A DNA stretch of 47,868 nt from SAT2750 sp964476375 (lineage in GTDB: Bacteria; Planctomycetota; Planctomycetia; Pirellulales; Pirellulaceae): positions 1-47,868 of the forward strand of contig CAYYZW010000093.1 in NCBI GenBank assembly GCA_964476375.1, read 5' to 3'. This document shows, piece after piece, positions 7,738-17,087 of the stretch. The position numbers and the translations under genes are program-made. Each line of letters starts with the position of its first letter. The first letter of the stretch is position 1. Below the pieces are notes generated by a model, which searched no databases, was not told where the DNA came from, and saw only the letters and a program-made list of their open reading frames with translations.

Positions 7738-9960
7738 ATGGCAGCTCTACAACCTGGTACCGCCCGGCTGGTTCCGGAAGATGATCTGGTCGCGGGCAGC
7801 CTGGCCAGCGTCCAGCTTGTCTACGAGGCGGCCGAGCCGATTCAGCCAGGAGGCCGAATACGCATCTCGACGGATTCCGATACCGACTGGGGAATTCCCC
7901 AGTTCGATGACCGGGCGGGGCAGGATTACATGAGTGTCAGCGGGCCGGAAGGTATCCAGCTTGCCATGCTGACGGTTGGTGTGCGTGGCGTCCAGGTGTC
8001 GCTTTCGGGCCGTGCGCTGGTCGCCGGTGAGCAGATTGTTGTCCACTGGGGTGATCGAAGTGGCGGCAGTCCTGGCAGCCGCGTGCAGACGTTTAGCGAA
8101 CCCGACCGATTTTTCACCGTTGATGTGGACCGTGGCGATGGCGAGTGGATTTCGCTGGATGATCCACCCCGGCTGCCCGTGATTGGCGGACCTGTCGTGG
8201 CGATGAAAGTGGTGGCTCCCTCCCAGGCAGTTGTCGGTAAACCACTTCGGTTCATTGTCAAGCTGGAAGATGCCTGGGGGAATCCAGCAAGCGGTTTTGC
8301 CGGACGAATCCACTTGTCAGGAGATGGCCTGGATGGTTTCCAGGCCGATATCGATGAGCAGGACGAGGGTGTGTGCCAGCTATCGAGAGTTATCCTTGAC
8401 CGGGTGGGTGTCAGTCGGATTCAGGTTCTCCTGGAAGGGGAAGAAATCACTGCGACGAGTAACCCGATCCAGGTCGTGGATCAACCGCAGCCGCTTCAGC
8501 TGTTCTGGGCCGATCCGCATGGTGGGCAGGTTGTGCTCAACAGCAAGATCGCTGCCTTTTACCGGTATGCCCGTGATGTGGCGGGAGTTCATTTCGTTGG
8601 TTACCAGCGGAATGCCGATGTGATCTCCGAGGCTGACTGGCGGGTCCAGCAGCAGCTGGAAAAGGATTTTTTCCAGCAGGGCCGGTTTGTACCGATCCCG
8701 GGATTTGAATGGTCCGGCCGAACGTCCCAGGGAGGGCACCACAATGTTTATTTTCGGGATTACGACCAGCCTGTACGCCGGAACCGGCCGGCCGAGGCGC
8801 CGGAGTCAGTTGACCGGGAGACCGAGTTGGAACACTCCCAGGACCTGTTTGATTATTACCGTGGTAAGGATGTGATCATTACACCGCATGTTGGTGGAGA
8901 GCATTCCGATATCAACTATCACGACCCATCACTCGAACCGGCGGTGGAGATTACTTCCACCCATGGCAGCTTCGAGTGGATGCTCGAGGACGTGATCAGG
9001 CGGGGATACCAGCTTGGATTTCTGGGTGGAAGTGACTGCTATACCGGCCGGCCGGGGGATGATAGCCCTGGTTTTCAGCAGCGACGGTATGCCAAGGGCG
9101 GGCTGACCGGGATCTACTGCCCGGATGTGTCACTGGAGAGTTTTTTTGAGGCGATGCGTGCCCGGCGTGTCTATGCAACAACCGGCCCACGCATGATCCT
9201 TGCGCTCCAGGGGGACGGGCACTGGATGGGAGAACGCTATATGACCGCGGATGAACCGACCATCACGGCCTCGGTGGAGGCGGTCGCGCCGTTGGAAACC
9301 ATGGAGCTTTACCGGGGGCTGGAGAAAGTACATGAGTGCCCGCTGGTCAAGGGATTTGACTCGAGGCGGCTGCGTGTTCTGTTTCGAGGATCCAGCCGGA
9401 AGACCAGTTACTCGGGGGTTGTCTGGGATGGCCGACTGGAGGTGGAAGGTGCCCGGATTGAAAGTGTCGAGAGGATCCGTTTTGAGAGTCCCCGTTCGTG
9501 CCTGACCGGGCAGTCAGACCAGCGAATCGAATGGACTGCCTGGGGCTGTGGGTACCCGATGGGACTGGTGATTCGACTGGATGATCCAGCCGGGGCACGC
9601 TTCAGACTGGCTGCCAGGAGCCGTGTTATCACCGGGCCTGGATATGGTGGGCATGGCGAGGGCCCACCACGACGGATCTCCCTGGCCGATGCCGAGCGGG
9701 TCAGGTTGCAGGTGGAGGCCGCGGACCTGGAAAGAGGAGGAGTCACCCTGGAGATGGGGACCCTGGATCGGCAACTGGAGTTGTCCTGGCTGCCGCACTG
9801 CGAGCGACTCTCGGCACGCCTGGAGTGGCGGGATAGTCGGCCTTTGTCCGGGGTTCAGCCTTACTGGTTGAGGGTGGTCCAGCAGGACCAGGACATGGCA
9901 TGGTCCAGCCCGGTTTTCGTGGAATATACCGGGCTCGCAGCGGAGACAGAGGGTGACTAA
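7738..9960 (+). CDS. PHP-superfamily / DUF3604-like metal-dependent protein
   Basis: This 740-residue protein has a beta-rich N-terminal half, including an Ig-like segment at about 155-248. A PHP-type metal-binding domain follows, with FWAD259-PH261-G, GFE324-W, GGH334-H335-NVYF, ITPH384-VGGEHSD, ITSTH409-G and LGGSD433. These residues fit the polynuclear metal site of PHP hydrolases, and the overall shape matches DUF3604-type proteins. The last 270 residues are beta-rich. An in-frame stop just before the ATG at 7738 rules out an upstream start, and no signal peptide is visible, although the preceding gene encodes an exported protein. The reaction is unknown; phosphoester or related hydrolysis would be typical of the superfamily. 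Confidence 0.75.
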   Translation: MAALQPGTARLVPEDDLVAGSLASVQLVYEAAEPIQPGGRIRISTDSDTDWGIPQFDDRAGQDYMSVSGPEGIQLAMLTVGVRGVQVSLSGRALVAGEQIVVHWGDRSGGSPGSRVQTFSEPDRFFTVDVDRGDGEWISLDDPPRLPVIGGPVVAMKVVAPSQAVVGKPLRFIVKLEDAWGNPASGFAGRIHLSGDGLDGFQADIDEQDEGVCQLSRVILDRVGVSRIQVLLEGEEITATSNPIQVVDQPQPLQLFWADPHGGQVVLNSKIAAFYRYARDVAGVHFVGYQRNADVISEADWRVQQQLEKDFFQQGRFVPIPGFEWSGRTSQGGHHNVYFRDYDQPVRRNRPAEAPESVDRETELEHSQDLFDYYRGKDVIITPHVGGEHSDINYHDPSLEPAVEITSTHGSFEWMLEDVIRRGYQLGFLGGSDCYTGRPGDDSPGFQQRRYAKGGLTGIYCPDVSLESFFEAMRARRVYATTGPRMILALQGDGHWMGERYMTADEPTITASVEAVAPLETMELYRGLEKVHECPLVKGFDSRRLRVLFRGSSRKTSYSGVVWDGRLEVEGARIESVERIRFESPRSCLTGQSDQRIEWTAWGCGYPMGLVIRLDDPAGARFRLAARSRVITGPGYGGHGEGPPRRISLADAERVRLQVEAADLERGGVTLEMGTLDRQLELSWLPHCERLSARLEWRDSRPLSGVQPYWLRVVQQDQDMAWSSPVFVEYTGLAAETEGD

Positions 9961-10079
9961 TGGGTCGTTTTCCCATGGAAGCAAAAGAAATGGGTTTCCA
10001 TTTTCCCTGTCATTGACCATGCTGGGAGAAGTTCCAATGTGAGCCCCAAGAGGTTCACTCATTCGATGACAGGAGAAAA

Positions 10080-10919
10080 ATGATGGTTTCGAGCACGCGT
10101 GTCCTTTCAATGGTTTTGACGGCGTCCACCTTGCTGCTGCTGGCATGCGCTCCAGTCTCGGCTGAATCGACACCGCGGACCAGGATCCTGTTCATTACCA
10201 GCGATCTGGACCATCCCCATGGATCGCACATGTACGAGTTTGACAGCCAGTTGCTGGCCAGCTGTCTTTCGCAGCATCGTGGTGTCGAGGTCGTCGTGCG
10301 AAAGGGATTTCCCGAGGACGAAAAGGAACTACAGGAAGTCGATGCCATCGTTTTCTTTTCCAAGCCCGCCGGGGAGGTTGTGCTGGACCCAAAGAACCAC
10401 GAGAAATTCAGCCGCCTGATGAAGACCGGTGCCGGCTTTGTGGCAATTCACTGGGGGACCGGGGTCGGGTACAGCAAGCTGGCGCAATTGCCCGAAACCC
10501 GCGAGGCCTACAAGAATATCCTGGGAGGCTGGTTCGCCCGCCCACCCTGCGGGGTCACGATTGGAGATTCCCACCTGGAGCAGCTCGATCGACGACACCC
10601 GATCAGCCGTGGCTGGTGGGGATTTGATATCCGGGCCGAGTACTATACCGACGTCATCCTCCATGAGGATGCTCATCCGCTGATCTCGGCCAGCGTGGAT
10701 GGCACGGACCAGGTCCTGGCCTGGACTTTCCAGCGAGCAGATGGAGGGCGATCGTTTGGCACCACGCTGGGACACTTTCATTACAACTTCATGCGACCAC
10801 CCTTCCGCCGGATGGTGGTCAATGGGATTCTCTGGGGAGCGGGCCACCGGGTTCCGGCGGGCGGTGCCAGGGTCACGCTGCCGGTGGAGCAGATGGAGCT
10901 TCCGCCGGAGTCGCAGTAG
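10080..10919 (+). CDS. ThuA-like protein, exported
   Basis: This 279-residue protein starts at ATG 10080 (or the adjacent ATG 10083) after an AGGAGA site. It has a signal peptide with a possible lipobox (LLLLAC, Cys23 region) or a signal peptidase I site at VSA-ES. The body is a ThuA-type glutamine amidotransferase-like fold: RILFITSDLDHPHGSHMYEF, VDAIVFFSKPAGEVV, GAGFVAIHWGTG, HPISRGW and a closing TTLGHFHYNFM followed by RRMVVNGILW. ThuA-like domains in this phylum are often attached to sugar or glycan catabolism genes, and the family's enzymatic role is poorly defined. A sugar-related function is inferred from family and context. Confidence 0.88.
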   Translation: MMVSSTRVLSMVLTASTLLLLACAPVSAESTPRTRILFITSDLDHPHGSHMYEFDSQLLASCLSQHRGVEVVVRKGFPEDEKELQEVDAIVFFSKPAGEVVLDPKNHEKFSRLMKTGAGFVAIHWGTGVGYSKLAQLPETREAYKNILGGWFARPPCGVTIGDSHLEQLDRRHPISRGWWGFDIRAEYYTDVILHEDAHPLISASVDGTDQVLAWTFQRADGGRSFGTTLGHFHYNFMRPPFRRMVVNGILWGAGHRVPAGGARVTLPVEQMELPPESQ

Positions 10920-10939
10920 CCACGGCTGGAATCACCAGG

Positions 10940-11863
10940 TCACCGGGCGATCGAGATGGCGGTGATAGAGAGATCGAGTTTTCCCGGCAGCGCATCTCCA
11001 TCGAGTTCCAGCTTGAGTTTCCCGACCAGGCGGAACTTGAGTTCGTTGTGCGTGATCGCGCCTCGCTTGTTGTCAAACAAGATCCTGCCGCTGGAGGACT
11101 CTACCTTGAGGTCGCTGCCGGTGATCTTGACGGGGGTATCGGCATCGGCATTTTGTGAGAGCTGTGCGGATAGCACTTTCATCTCAATGGCATGGACTTC
11201 CGTGCCGCCCACGGAGGTGGTTCCCTTGTAGGTGAAGGATCGCTTGATCGCCAGGATCTGCCCTCCTCCCAATCGCATCGGGAACGTTACTTCCCAGCTG
11301 TCCCCTTCCTCGATGGGTGTTCCAGGAATTTCCTTGAATTTTTGATTCTCGGCATCCTTGAGATAGTCCTTGTCCAGCTGGTCCTTGACAGAATCGCGCA
11401 GCGCCGGGGCCAGCTTGTCGAACCCCTCCATCTGTGTGGAATACGAGAGGCAGCGGTTCTCCTTGTCCAGCGAGCGGGTCGTCTTGGCGGTCGAGAGTAC
11501 CTTGTAGAGGTCCAGCATCACATCGAACTGGGTTCCTTCCGGCTTGTTTTCACGTAATGAGTCAAACCGCAACATGACCCCGTTGGGAAAAGTGGAACTC
11601 ACTTTCATCGCCTCGGTCGTGCCGGTGATCTGGATGACGCCATCCTCCCCTCGCACCCCTGCCTGTTCCTTGAGGATGGCTTTTTGGGATGTCCGGGTCT
11701 CGATCTCCATGTCTCCAAGCGTGAGTACCTGGATCGTGTGGGAGCTGACAATCGTCTCGGAGGAGCTCTTGTCCGGGGTCTGGAACGTGAGCGTGACCTG
11801 CGCCGAGATTCCCAGGGGACTGGCCAGCAGCAGCAACAGGGCGAGTCGGATGGAACGGGTCAT
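10940..11863 (-). CDS. exported protein of unknown function (DUF6263-like)
   Basis: The start at ATG 11863, with GGGAG about 8 nt before it, gives 307 residues and a clean signal peptide (MTRSIRLALLLLLASPLGISA). The mature part is beta-rich, with alternating polar and hydrophobic strands such as TLTFQTPDKSSSETIV, GDSWEVTFPMRL and FRLVGKLKLELDGDALPG. It contains no Cys pair or catalytic motif. The layout resembles the planctomycete DUF6263-type proteins, but I assign that only loosely. It stands alone, convergent with the ThuA-like gene and divergent from the amidohydrolase. The longer frame to 12031 lacks sense as protein and would remove the signal peptide from the N-terminus. Confidence 0.8.
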   Translation of the reverse strand: MTRSIRLALLLLLASPLGISAQVTLTFQTPDKSSSETIVSSHTIQVLTLGDMEIETRTSQKAILKEQAGVRGEDGVIQITGTTEAMKVSSTFPNGVMLRFDSLRENKPEGTQFDVMLDLYKVLSTAKTTRSLDKENRCLSYSTQMEGFDKLAPALRDSVKDQLDKDYLKDAENQKFKEIPGTPIEEGDSWEVTFPMRLGGGQILAIKRSFTYKGTTSVGGTEVHAIEMKVLSAQLSQNADADTPVKITGSDLKVESSSGRILFDNKRGAITHNELKFRLVGKLKLELDGDALPGKLDLSITAISIAR

Positions 11864-12050
11864 CTTGTTGGCTCCCTTGTTCATGAAACAGGAAAAAGAC
11901 TTCATTGATAGTAGTAGAAAAAAAGAAGGATAAATAGTCGTGGTCGATCTCTGGCATCGGGAACCGCCAGCCGATATATATTTTTCCAGGAGGGCATGGT
12001 TCGATGCCATTTTTCTCCCGAGTGTTATCATAGGAAAAAGGAGTCATACC

Positions 12051-13028
12051 GTGAATCGGCCAGGGAACCAGGGACAATCACGACGTTCATTTCTTGCCAC
12101 GGCTTCTGCCCTGGCTTCGACTTCCCTGCTGAAAGAGGCGACGGCAGCAGAACCGGCAGACCTGATCGTCGATACCCACATGCACACCTGGTCAGGGGAT
12201 GCCAGACGGTTTCCCTTTGCCCATCCCTACCAGGATGACTTCAAGCCCCCGGAAATAGCTGCCACGGTGGAGACGCTGGTAGAGGATATGGATCTGCATG
12301 GTGTACAGCATTGCATTATCGTCCAGACCATTTTTCATGGCTGGGACAACACGTACACGGTTTACACGGTCAATCGTTACCCCGACCGTTTCAAGGGCCA
12401 TGGACTGATCGATCCGACAGATCCTGATGTCTCGGACAAGCTCGCATACTGGATGAACGAGCACGGCCTGGTGGGAATGCGGTTGAGCCCGATCTACTAC
12501 CAGCAGGGTGCACACGGGGGTGACGCCTGGCTGACGTCACGGGCGCATCACCGGCTCTGGCGGAGGGCATCCAGGCTCGGTGCGGTGTTTAACATGTTTA
12601 TTGGCTCGGCCCAGTTGCCGAGACTCGAGACGATGGTCCGCCGTTACCCGGAAGTGAAGGTCGTGGTCGACCATGTCAGCCAGATCGACCTGGCGAGTGA
12701 GGACGCCCAGCAACAGCTCGACAAGCTTCTCCAGCTCGGCCGATATGACAATGTCTGGGTCAAGGTGACCGACCTGACGTCGGTGTCGCCATCCAAGAAA
12801 TATCCCTTTCCCGAGGCCATGCCGTTTGTCAGGCAGGTCTACGATGCCTTTGGCCCGGACCGCCTGCTCTGGGGAACAGGTTACCCGGGAGCGGTGCGAG
12901 GGCAGTACAATCGCCCTGCTCTGGACGAGGAACTGGCGCTGGTGAGAGACCAGTTTGCCTTCATGACAGCAGAGGACAAGCGAAAATACCTGGGTCTGAA
13001 TGCAGCCAGGCTCTGGGAGCTTGGTTAA
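12051..13028 (+). CDS. Tat-exported amidohydrolase 2 family protein
   Basis: GTG at 12051 is the likely start: an AAAGGAG site lies 8 nt upstream and the resulting N-terminus carries a Tat-type signal (QSRRSFLATASALAS). The 325-residue product has the TIM-barrel layout of the amidohydrolase 2 (COG2159) group: DTH43-M-H45-TW for metal binding at the first strand, VVDH208-VSQ later, and DRLLWGTGYPG near the C-terminus. In most relatives the last motif is WG(S/T)D(Y/F)P, whose Asp is a metal ligand and general acid/base; here residue 277 is Gly (GGT codon). Activity may therefore be altered or the site may use another residue. The substrate is unknown. Confidence 0.88.
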   Translation: MNRPGNQGQSRRSFLATASALASTSLLKEATAAEPADLIVDTHMHTWSGDARRFPFAHPYQDDFKPPEIAATVETLVEDMDLHGVQHCIIVQTIFHGWDNTYTVYTVNRYPDRFKGHGLIDPTDPDVSDKLAYWMNEHGLVGMRLSPIYYQQGAHGGDAWLTSRAHHRLWRRASRLGAVFNMFIGSAQLPRLETMVRRYPEVKVVVDHVSQIDLASEDAQQQLDKLLQLGRYDNVWVKVTDLTSVSPSKKYPFPEAMPFVRQVYDAFGPDRLLWGTGYPGAVRGQYNRPALDEELALVRDQFAFMTAEDKRKYLGLNAARLWELG

Positions 13029-13044
13029 AGTCGCTGCCGCAAAG

Positions 13045-13119
<75 letters not shown>

Positions 13120-13191
13120 ATGGGTCGAAAGGCCAGTTTAATTCTGGCTTCAGGGGCGGTCAATTGGGCCGCTGCTTTCAGCGAGTGACCC

Positions 13192-13977
13192 TTATGGCTG
13201 AAAGGGGAACTGGTCGTCGATTTCCGCGCTGGAGAGTTCCGCGAGGAAACTACCCAGCCTTTCGACCAGGTATTGCATTATCTGCTCTCCCTTTTCCTTT
13301 GTTGCCGCGTGGGGATTTCCACTACCACTGTTGGTGGTCAGCAGGTGCCAGGGCCGAGTTATCGATACCCATCCCTGGTTGATTGCATCAAACTGGGACT
13401 CTCGAATGGCCCCCTCATCGGCCGCCAGTGTGCCATCTTCGTTCTGGACCACCAGTTCGGGAAAGAAAGCCAGTCCGAAAGAGGTTTCCATCTCCCCGGC
13501 ATGGTCCTCCTTTTCCGAGAAGATCTCGTCGTAAACATCCTCCAGGACAGTGAACCAGTTGCAGAGGAAAAGCCGTGCATCGGTCTTGTTATAAAGTTGC
13601 CGCAGCAGCGGTTTCATCCCGTTTCCCCCGTGGCTGTTAAGCAGCACGATCTTGCGGATATTGCTTGCCACCAGGGAGTCCACCAGGTCCGTGATCACCT
13701 GGTGAAGTGTGGAGGGATCCAGGTTCATGGCCAGTGGAAAGGCATTCATGTTGGTCTCGGTCCCATAAGGGATCGTCGGCAGCAGTACCACCCGGGCTCC
13801 CTTTTCATGGGCTGCCTGGCAGATCCGATCTCCCACGATCGTCGCTTCCAGGGTGTCGGTGCTATAGGGGAGATGCAGGTTGTGTGGTTCGGTAGCCCCC
13901 AGTGGCAAGACAGCCACCTCGTACGGGTTGTCCTTCACGAGGGCATAGTTGGTCTCGGCTAGGATCCAGGGTCGCAT
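13192..13977 (-). CDS. creatininase family amidohydrolase
   Basis: This 261-residue cytoplasmic protein has the metal-ligand motifs of the creatininase/MftE family: LPLGATE30-PHNLH35-LPYSTD41 near the N-terminus, LLNSH116-GGN in the middle and EDHAGE162-METS after it. The family cleaves amide bonds in cyclic or linear amides such as creatinine, or formamide intermediates in riboflavin-like pathways. Many environmental members, as here, have no known substrate. Start ATG 13977 has a GGAAAG-like site upstream. Neighbours are tRNA-His downstream and the LRR/peptidase gene 23 nt upstream on the same strand, so co-transcription with that gene is possible. Confidence 0.9.
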   Translation of the reverse strand: MRPWILAETNYALVKDNPYEVAVLPLGATEPHNLHLPYSTDTLEATIVGDRICQAAHEKGARVVLLPTIPYGTETNMNAFPLAMNLDPSTLHQVITDLVDSLVASNIRKIVLLNSHGGNGMKPLLRQLYNKTDARLFLCNWFTVLEDVYDEIFSEKEDHAGEMETSFGLAFFPELVVQNEDGTLAADEGAIRESQFDAINQGWVSITRPWHLLTTNSGSGNPHAATKEKGEQIMQYLVERLGSFLAELSSAEIDDQFPFQP

Positions 13978-14000
13978 GGTACTTTCCAGGAGAGGTGTTG

Positions 14001-15857
14001 CTAGTTTTCTTTTAGTCCTGGCAGCGTGGCTCGCAGTGCCTTGAGCTTCTCTTGGCTGACATCTGTTCCGCTCAGCTCAAGGAGCTCGAGTTGCTTGAGA
14101 GGCTCCAGGTGCTGTAGGCCCTTGTCGCTTACCATGGTACCGGTCAACCAGAGCCGCTTGAGCTGCCGTAGTCCCGAGAGGGAGGAAATGCCCGCATCTG
14201 TCACCTCGGTGCCGCTTAGGTCCAGTTCCTCCAGGTTTTTCATCCCGGCGAGGACTTCCAGGGAATGGTCCGTGATCCTGGTTCGCTCCAGGGAAAGTTG
14301 CTCCAGTTGAGTTGATTCTGCCAGAAATGAAAATCCCTTGTCACTCACCATCGTACCGGTAAGGTCCAGCCATCGCAATTGGTGCTGGCCGGCCAGGCGC
14401 TGCAGTCCCCGGTCACTGACGGGACAGTCTCCCAGGACAAGGTTTTTAAGCGGGAGGCCTGGAGGAAGGCGAAGCAGGTCCTGGTCCTGGACAACCAGGA
14501 AGCGGCCATACTCGTCGTCCAGCTTGGCCATCGTCCTGCCGGTCAACTCGGCAATGGAGTGGGCGTCGTCCCTGCCTCGATAGACCTGGTCGAGGTACTT
14601 CACCAGCGCCTGGCGATGCTCTCCCCCGTTCCCATCCATCAGCAAGTGGGCCAGGCCTGACGACTGGCTGTAAAGACGCCTGATCCTGTCATCCATCTGG
14701 ACCTGGTCGCGACCCATCAGGACGAGCCGCTGGAGTGGGATGTAGAATTTTTCCGTCATCCGTCGATAGCGAGCATACTGCAGGCGATTGGATTCAAATC
14801 CACCCACTGTCAGGTAACAGTCATGGCGCTGAAGTGATTCCATGTAGAGGGCGATCCCCTCGACAATCCAGAAATTTTGTTCTTTTCCAACCTCCCTGAC
14901 GGCGGGCCGCATTTCCTGCATCAACTGGTGCGTTACTTCATGGTTCCATATCGTCGTGGGGGCTGGGTTGGCCATGTAGAAGAAGGCGGTGGCCGCATCG
15001 TACTGGTAAACCCCGGATGTCAGGTGAATACGGGACTGGGTGGCCGAAAGCAAATCGACATATTCCTTGCGATCGGCGATGAGCACGACCTGGTGCTTCT
15101 TCTCCGGCCCCAGTGCCACGGTCGGATCCTGCCAGCGCCTGGAAAGCAGTTCAGCGTTGCTCCAGAGCGGAAACAGCAGTTGTCGCCAGGCAACATGCAG
15201 CATCTCCAGCTGTTCTGCCAGGTCGACCCCGGCACGAGCCGAGTGGTTGGTGACGATCTGGAAATGGCGACTCGTGATCGTCCAGTAGCGGCGAGCCGGC
15301 CAGCCAAGCTGGGGGTGCGGGGTACGAGCCTGGACTGCCCGGGGCCGGGAGGACGAACGTCCCAGGCCGAGGATCTTCGCCGCCTGTCGGTGAGATGGGT
15401 CCAGGAAGAGAATTTCATGAAGCAAGCGATAGGCCCGGGTCGCATCTCCCTGGGTGTTCATCTGGCTGGCGATCGGGAAAAGCCGGCTGGCCTGGGCCTG
15501 GCAGTGCTGCCTGAGGTGGGCGTACCAGAAGGTCGCATTTTCCCCGGCGGTGGCCGGGGGTCTCAGGCCGTCGGCCAGGGAGGGGACGAAGATCCGGTTT
15601 TGATCCGGTCGCTCGGGAGTTGCCAGTTGACGGGTGAGCTGCGCCTGCTTTACCAGCTTCAGGTCATCACAACGAAGGGCCAGCTTTTCCAGATCCTGCT
15701 GAAACGTTCTGTCCGATTCGGCCCGTGCGGGGGAGGGGATGTCGGCGAGGGCTGTCGCTGGTAACAGAAAAAAAGGCAGGATCAGGACAGCCTGTATGGA
15801 CCGGCGGGAAAGACGGTTGCCCGCCGGGGTCGGTCGTGAGGAAGTTTCATGCGCCAT
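14001..15857 (-). CDS. exported HExxH peptidase-like protein with C-terminal LRRs
   Basis: This 618-residue protein has a signal peptide at about residues 18-45 (QAVLILPFFLLPATALA). The central part (about 190-450) resembles the DUF1570/peptidase MA-like group: RRYWTITSRHFQIVTN, QVVLIADRKEYVDL, then WNH306-E-V-T-H310-QLM, a HExxH zinc motif, with WIVE333-GIALYME supplying the usual third Glu ligand. Residues 468-615 are leucine-rich repeats with the TMVSDKG and TEVTDAGIS pattern. The combination suggests a periplasmic or surface metalloprotease that uses the LRRs to bind its substrate; catalytic activity is inferred from the motif only. The LRR type is the same as in the EF-hand lipoprotein at 3.2-4.3 kb. 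Confidence 0.82.
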   Translation of the reverse strand: MAHETSSRPTPAGNRLSRRSIQAVLILPFFLLPATALADIPSPARAESDRTFQQDLEKLALRCDDLKLVKQAQLTRQLATPERPDQNRIFVPSLADGLRPPATAGENATFWYAHLRQHCQAQASRLFPIASQMNTQGDATRAYRLLHEILFLDPSHRQAAKILGLGRSSSRPRAVQARTPHPQLGWPARRYWTITSRHFQIVTNHSARAGVDLAEQLEMLHVAWRQLLFPLWSNAELLSRRWQDPTVALGPEKKHQVVLIADRKEYVDLLSATQSRIHLTSGVYQYDAATAFFYMANPAPTTIWNHEVTHQLMQEMRPAVREVGKEQNFWIVEGIALYMESLQRHDCYLTVGGFESNRLQYARYRRMTEKFYIPLQRLVLMGRDQVQMDDRIRRLYSQSSGLAHLLMDGNGGEHRQALVKYLDQVYRGRDDAHSIAELTGRTMAKLDDEYGRFLVVQDQDLLRLPPGLPLKNLVLGDCPVSDRGLQRLAGQHQLRWLDLTGTMVSDKGFSFLAESTQLEQLSLERTRITDHSLEVLAGMKNLEELDLSGTEVTDAGISSLSGLRQLKRLWLTGTMVSDKGLQHLEPLKQLELLELSGTDVSQEKLKALRATLPGLKEN

Positions 15858-15908
15858 GCTGTTGGTATTGTACGCTAAGCGTCAGCGAGCGGAATTTTTC
15901 ACGGCACC

Positions 15909-16907
15909 CTAGTCGTCTGAAAACGCCGAGTCAAAAGCACGGGCGCTGGGGGTAAAGTCGAGCTGCTTGGTAAAGGCACAGGCCTCTTCTGCACCAAATT
16001 CTCGATCCATTCCCGAGTCTTCCCACTCGATCGAGAGTGGCCCCTGGTAGTCCACCTCGTTGAGAGCACGGATGATCTCCTCGAAATCTACCCCACCCCG
16101 TCCGGGACTGCGGAAGTCCCAGCCACGACGGGCATCTCCGAAATTCAGATGGCTGCAGTTGATCCCGGTCTTGCCGTTGAGCGTGGTGATTGCATCCTTG
16201 ATATGGACGTGGTAAATCCGATCCGGGAAAGCACGAATGAACTCCACCGAATCGACTCCCTGCCAGTGAAGATGGCTGGGATCAAAGTTGAACCCAAATT
16301 CCTCGCGATGGTCGAGTGCTTCCAGGGCTCGCTCGGCCGAGTAAATATCAAAAGCAATCTCGGTGGGGTGGACTTCCAGGGCGAATTTCACCCCGCACTC
16401 ACTGAATACGTCGAGGATCGGGTTAAACCGCTCGGCCAGCAGATCAAAACCTGCCTGGATCATCTCCTCGGGAACAGGTGGAAAAGAATAGTTCAAGTGC
16501 CAGATGCTGGATCCGGTGAAACCGTTGACGACACCCACGTCAAATTTCTGCGCGGCCCGGGCCGTGTCTTTCAGTTCCTCGATAGCCCGCTCGTTGACCC
16601 CGGTCGGGTCTCCATCGCCCCAGACGTAGTCGGGAAGAATTCCCTCGTGGCGCTGGTCAATATTGTCCAGTACGGCCTGGCCGACCAGGTGGGCACTAAT
16701 GGCGTGGCATTCCAGTCCCAGTTCCTCCAGACGGTCACGGTGCTTCTGACAGTAATCGTCCTCGGTGACAGCCCTCTGGACCTCGAAATGATCTCCCCAG
16801 CAGGCCAGTTCAATCCCGTCGTAACCAAAGTCCCTGGTCTTCTGGGTAATTGTCTCGAAGGGCATATCCGCCCATTGGCCGGTAAAAAGGGTGACGGGAC
16901 GTGCCAT
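15909..16907 (-). CDS. sugar phosphate isomerase/epimerase-like TIM barrel protein
   Basis: ATG 16907, preceded by an AAGGAG site, gives 332 residues. The longer open frame reaching 17669 runs into the divergent gene and is not real. The fold is the xylose isomerase-like (AP endonuclease 2) TIM barrel: FGYDGIELACWGDHFEV at the start, then LEVHPTEIAFD, FGFNFDPSHLHWQGVD, YHVHIKDA and a closing YQGPLSIEWEDSGMDRE. The conserved Glu, Asp, His and Glu residues form a divalent metal site. There is no signal peptide. Relatives in planctomycetes are usually next to Gfo/Idh/MocA dehydrogenases and act in sugar or inositol breakdown, but no substrate can be named here. Confidence 0.9.
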   Translation of the reverse strand: MARPVTLFTGQWADMPFETITQKTRDFGYDGIELACWGDHFEVQRAVTEDDYCQKHRDRLEELGLECHAISAHLVGQAVLDNIDQRHEGILPDYVWGDGDPTGVNERAIEELKDTARAAQKFDVGVVNGFTGSSIWHLNYSFPPVPEEMIQAGFDLLAERFNPILDVFSECGVKFALEVHPTEIAFDIYSAERALEALDHREEFGFNFDPSHLHWQGVDSVEFIRAFPDRIYHVHIKDAITTLNGKTGINCSHLNFGDARRGWDFRSPGRGGVDFEEIIRALNEVDYQGPLSIEWEDSGMDREFGAEEACAFTKQLDFTPSARAFDSAFSDD

Positions 16908-17087
16908 GATTGGCTCCTTGTCTTGTGCTGTTTGGAGGTAATGATTCCCCTGGAAGCATGTGCAGTATGAGCACTCCTTCCAGGAATTGTTTGCAGAACT
17001 GAAGGAACCAGTTATTGTTGCCTTGAGTTTGGGCCGATGCAACGGGATGGGAGAGTTGTCATCCAGGTGGCTCCGGGAGAGAAACAG

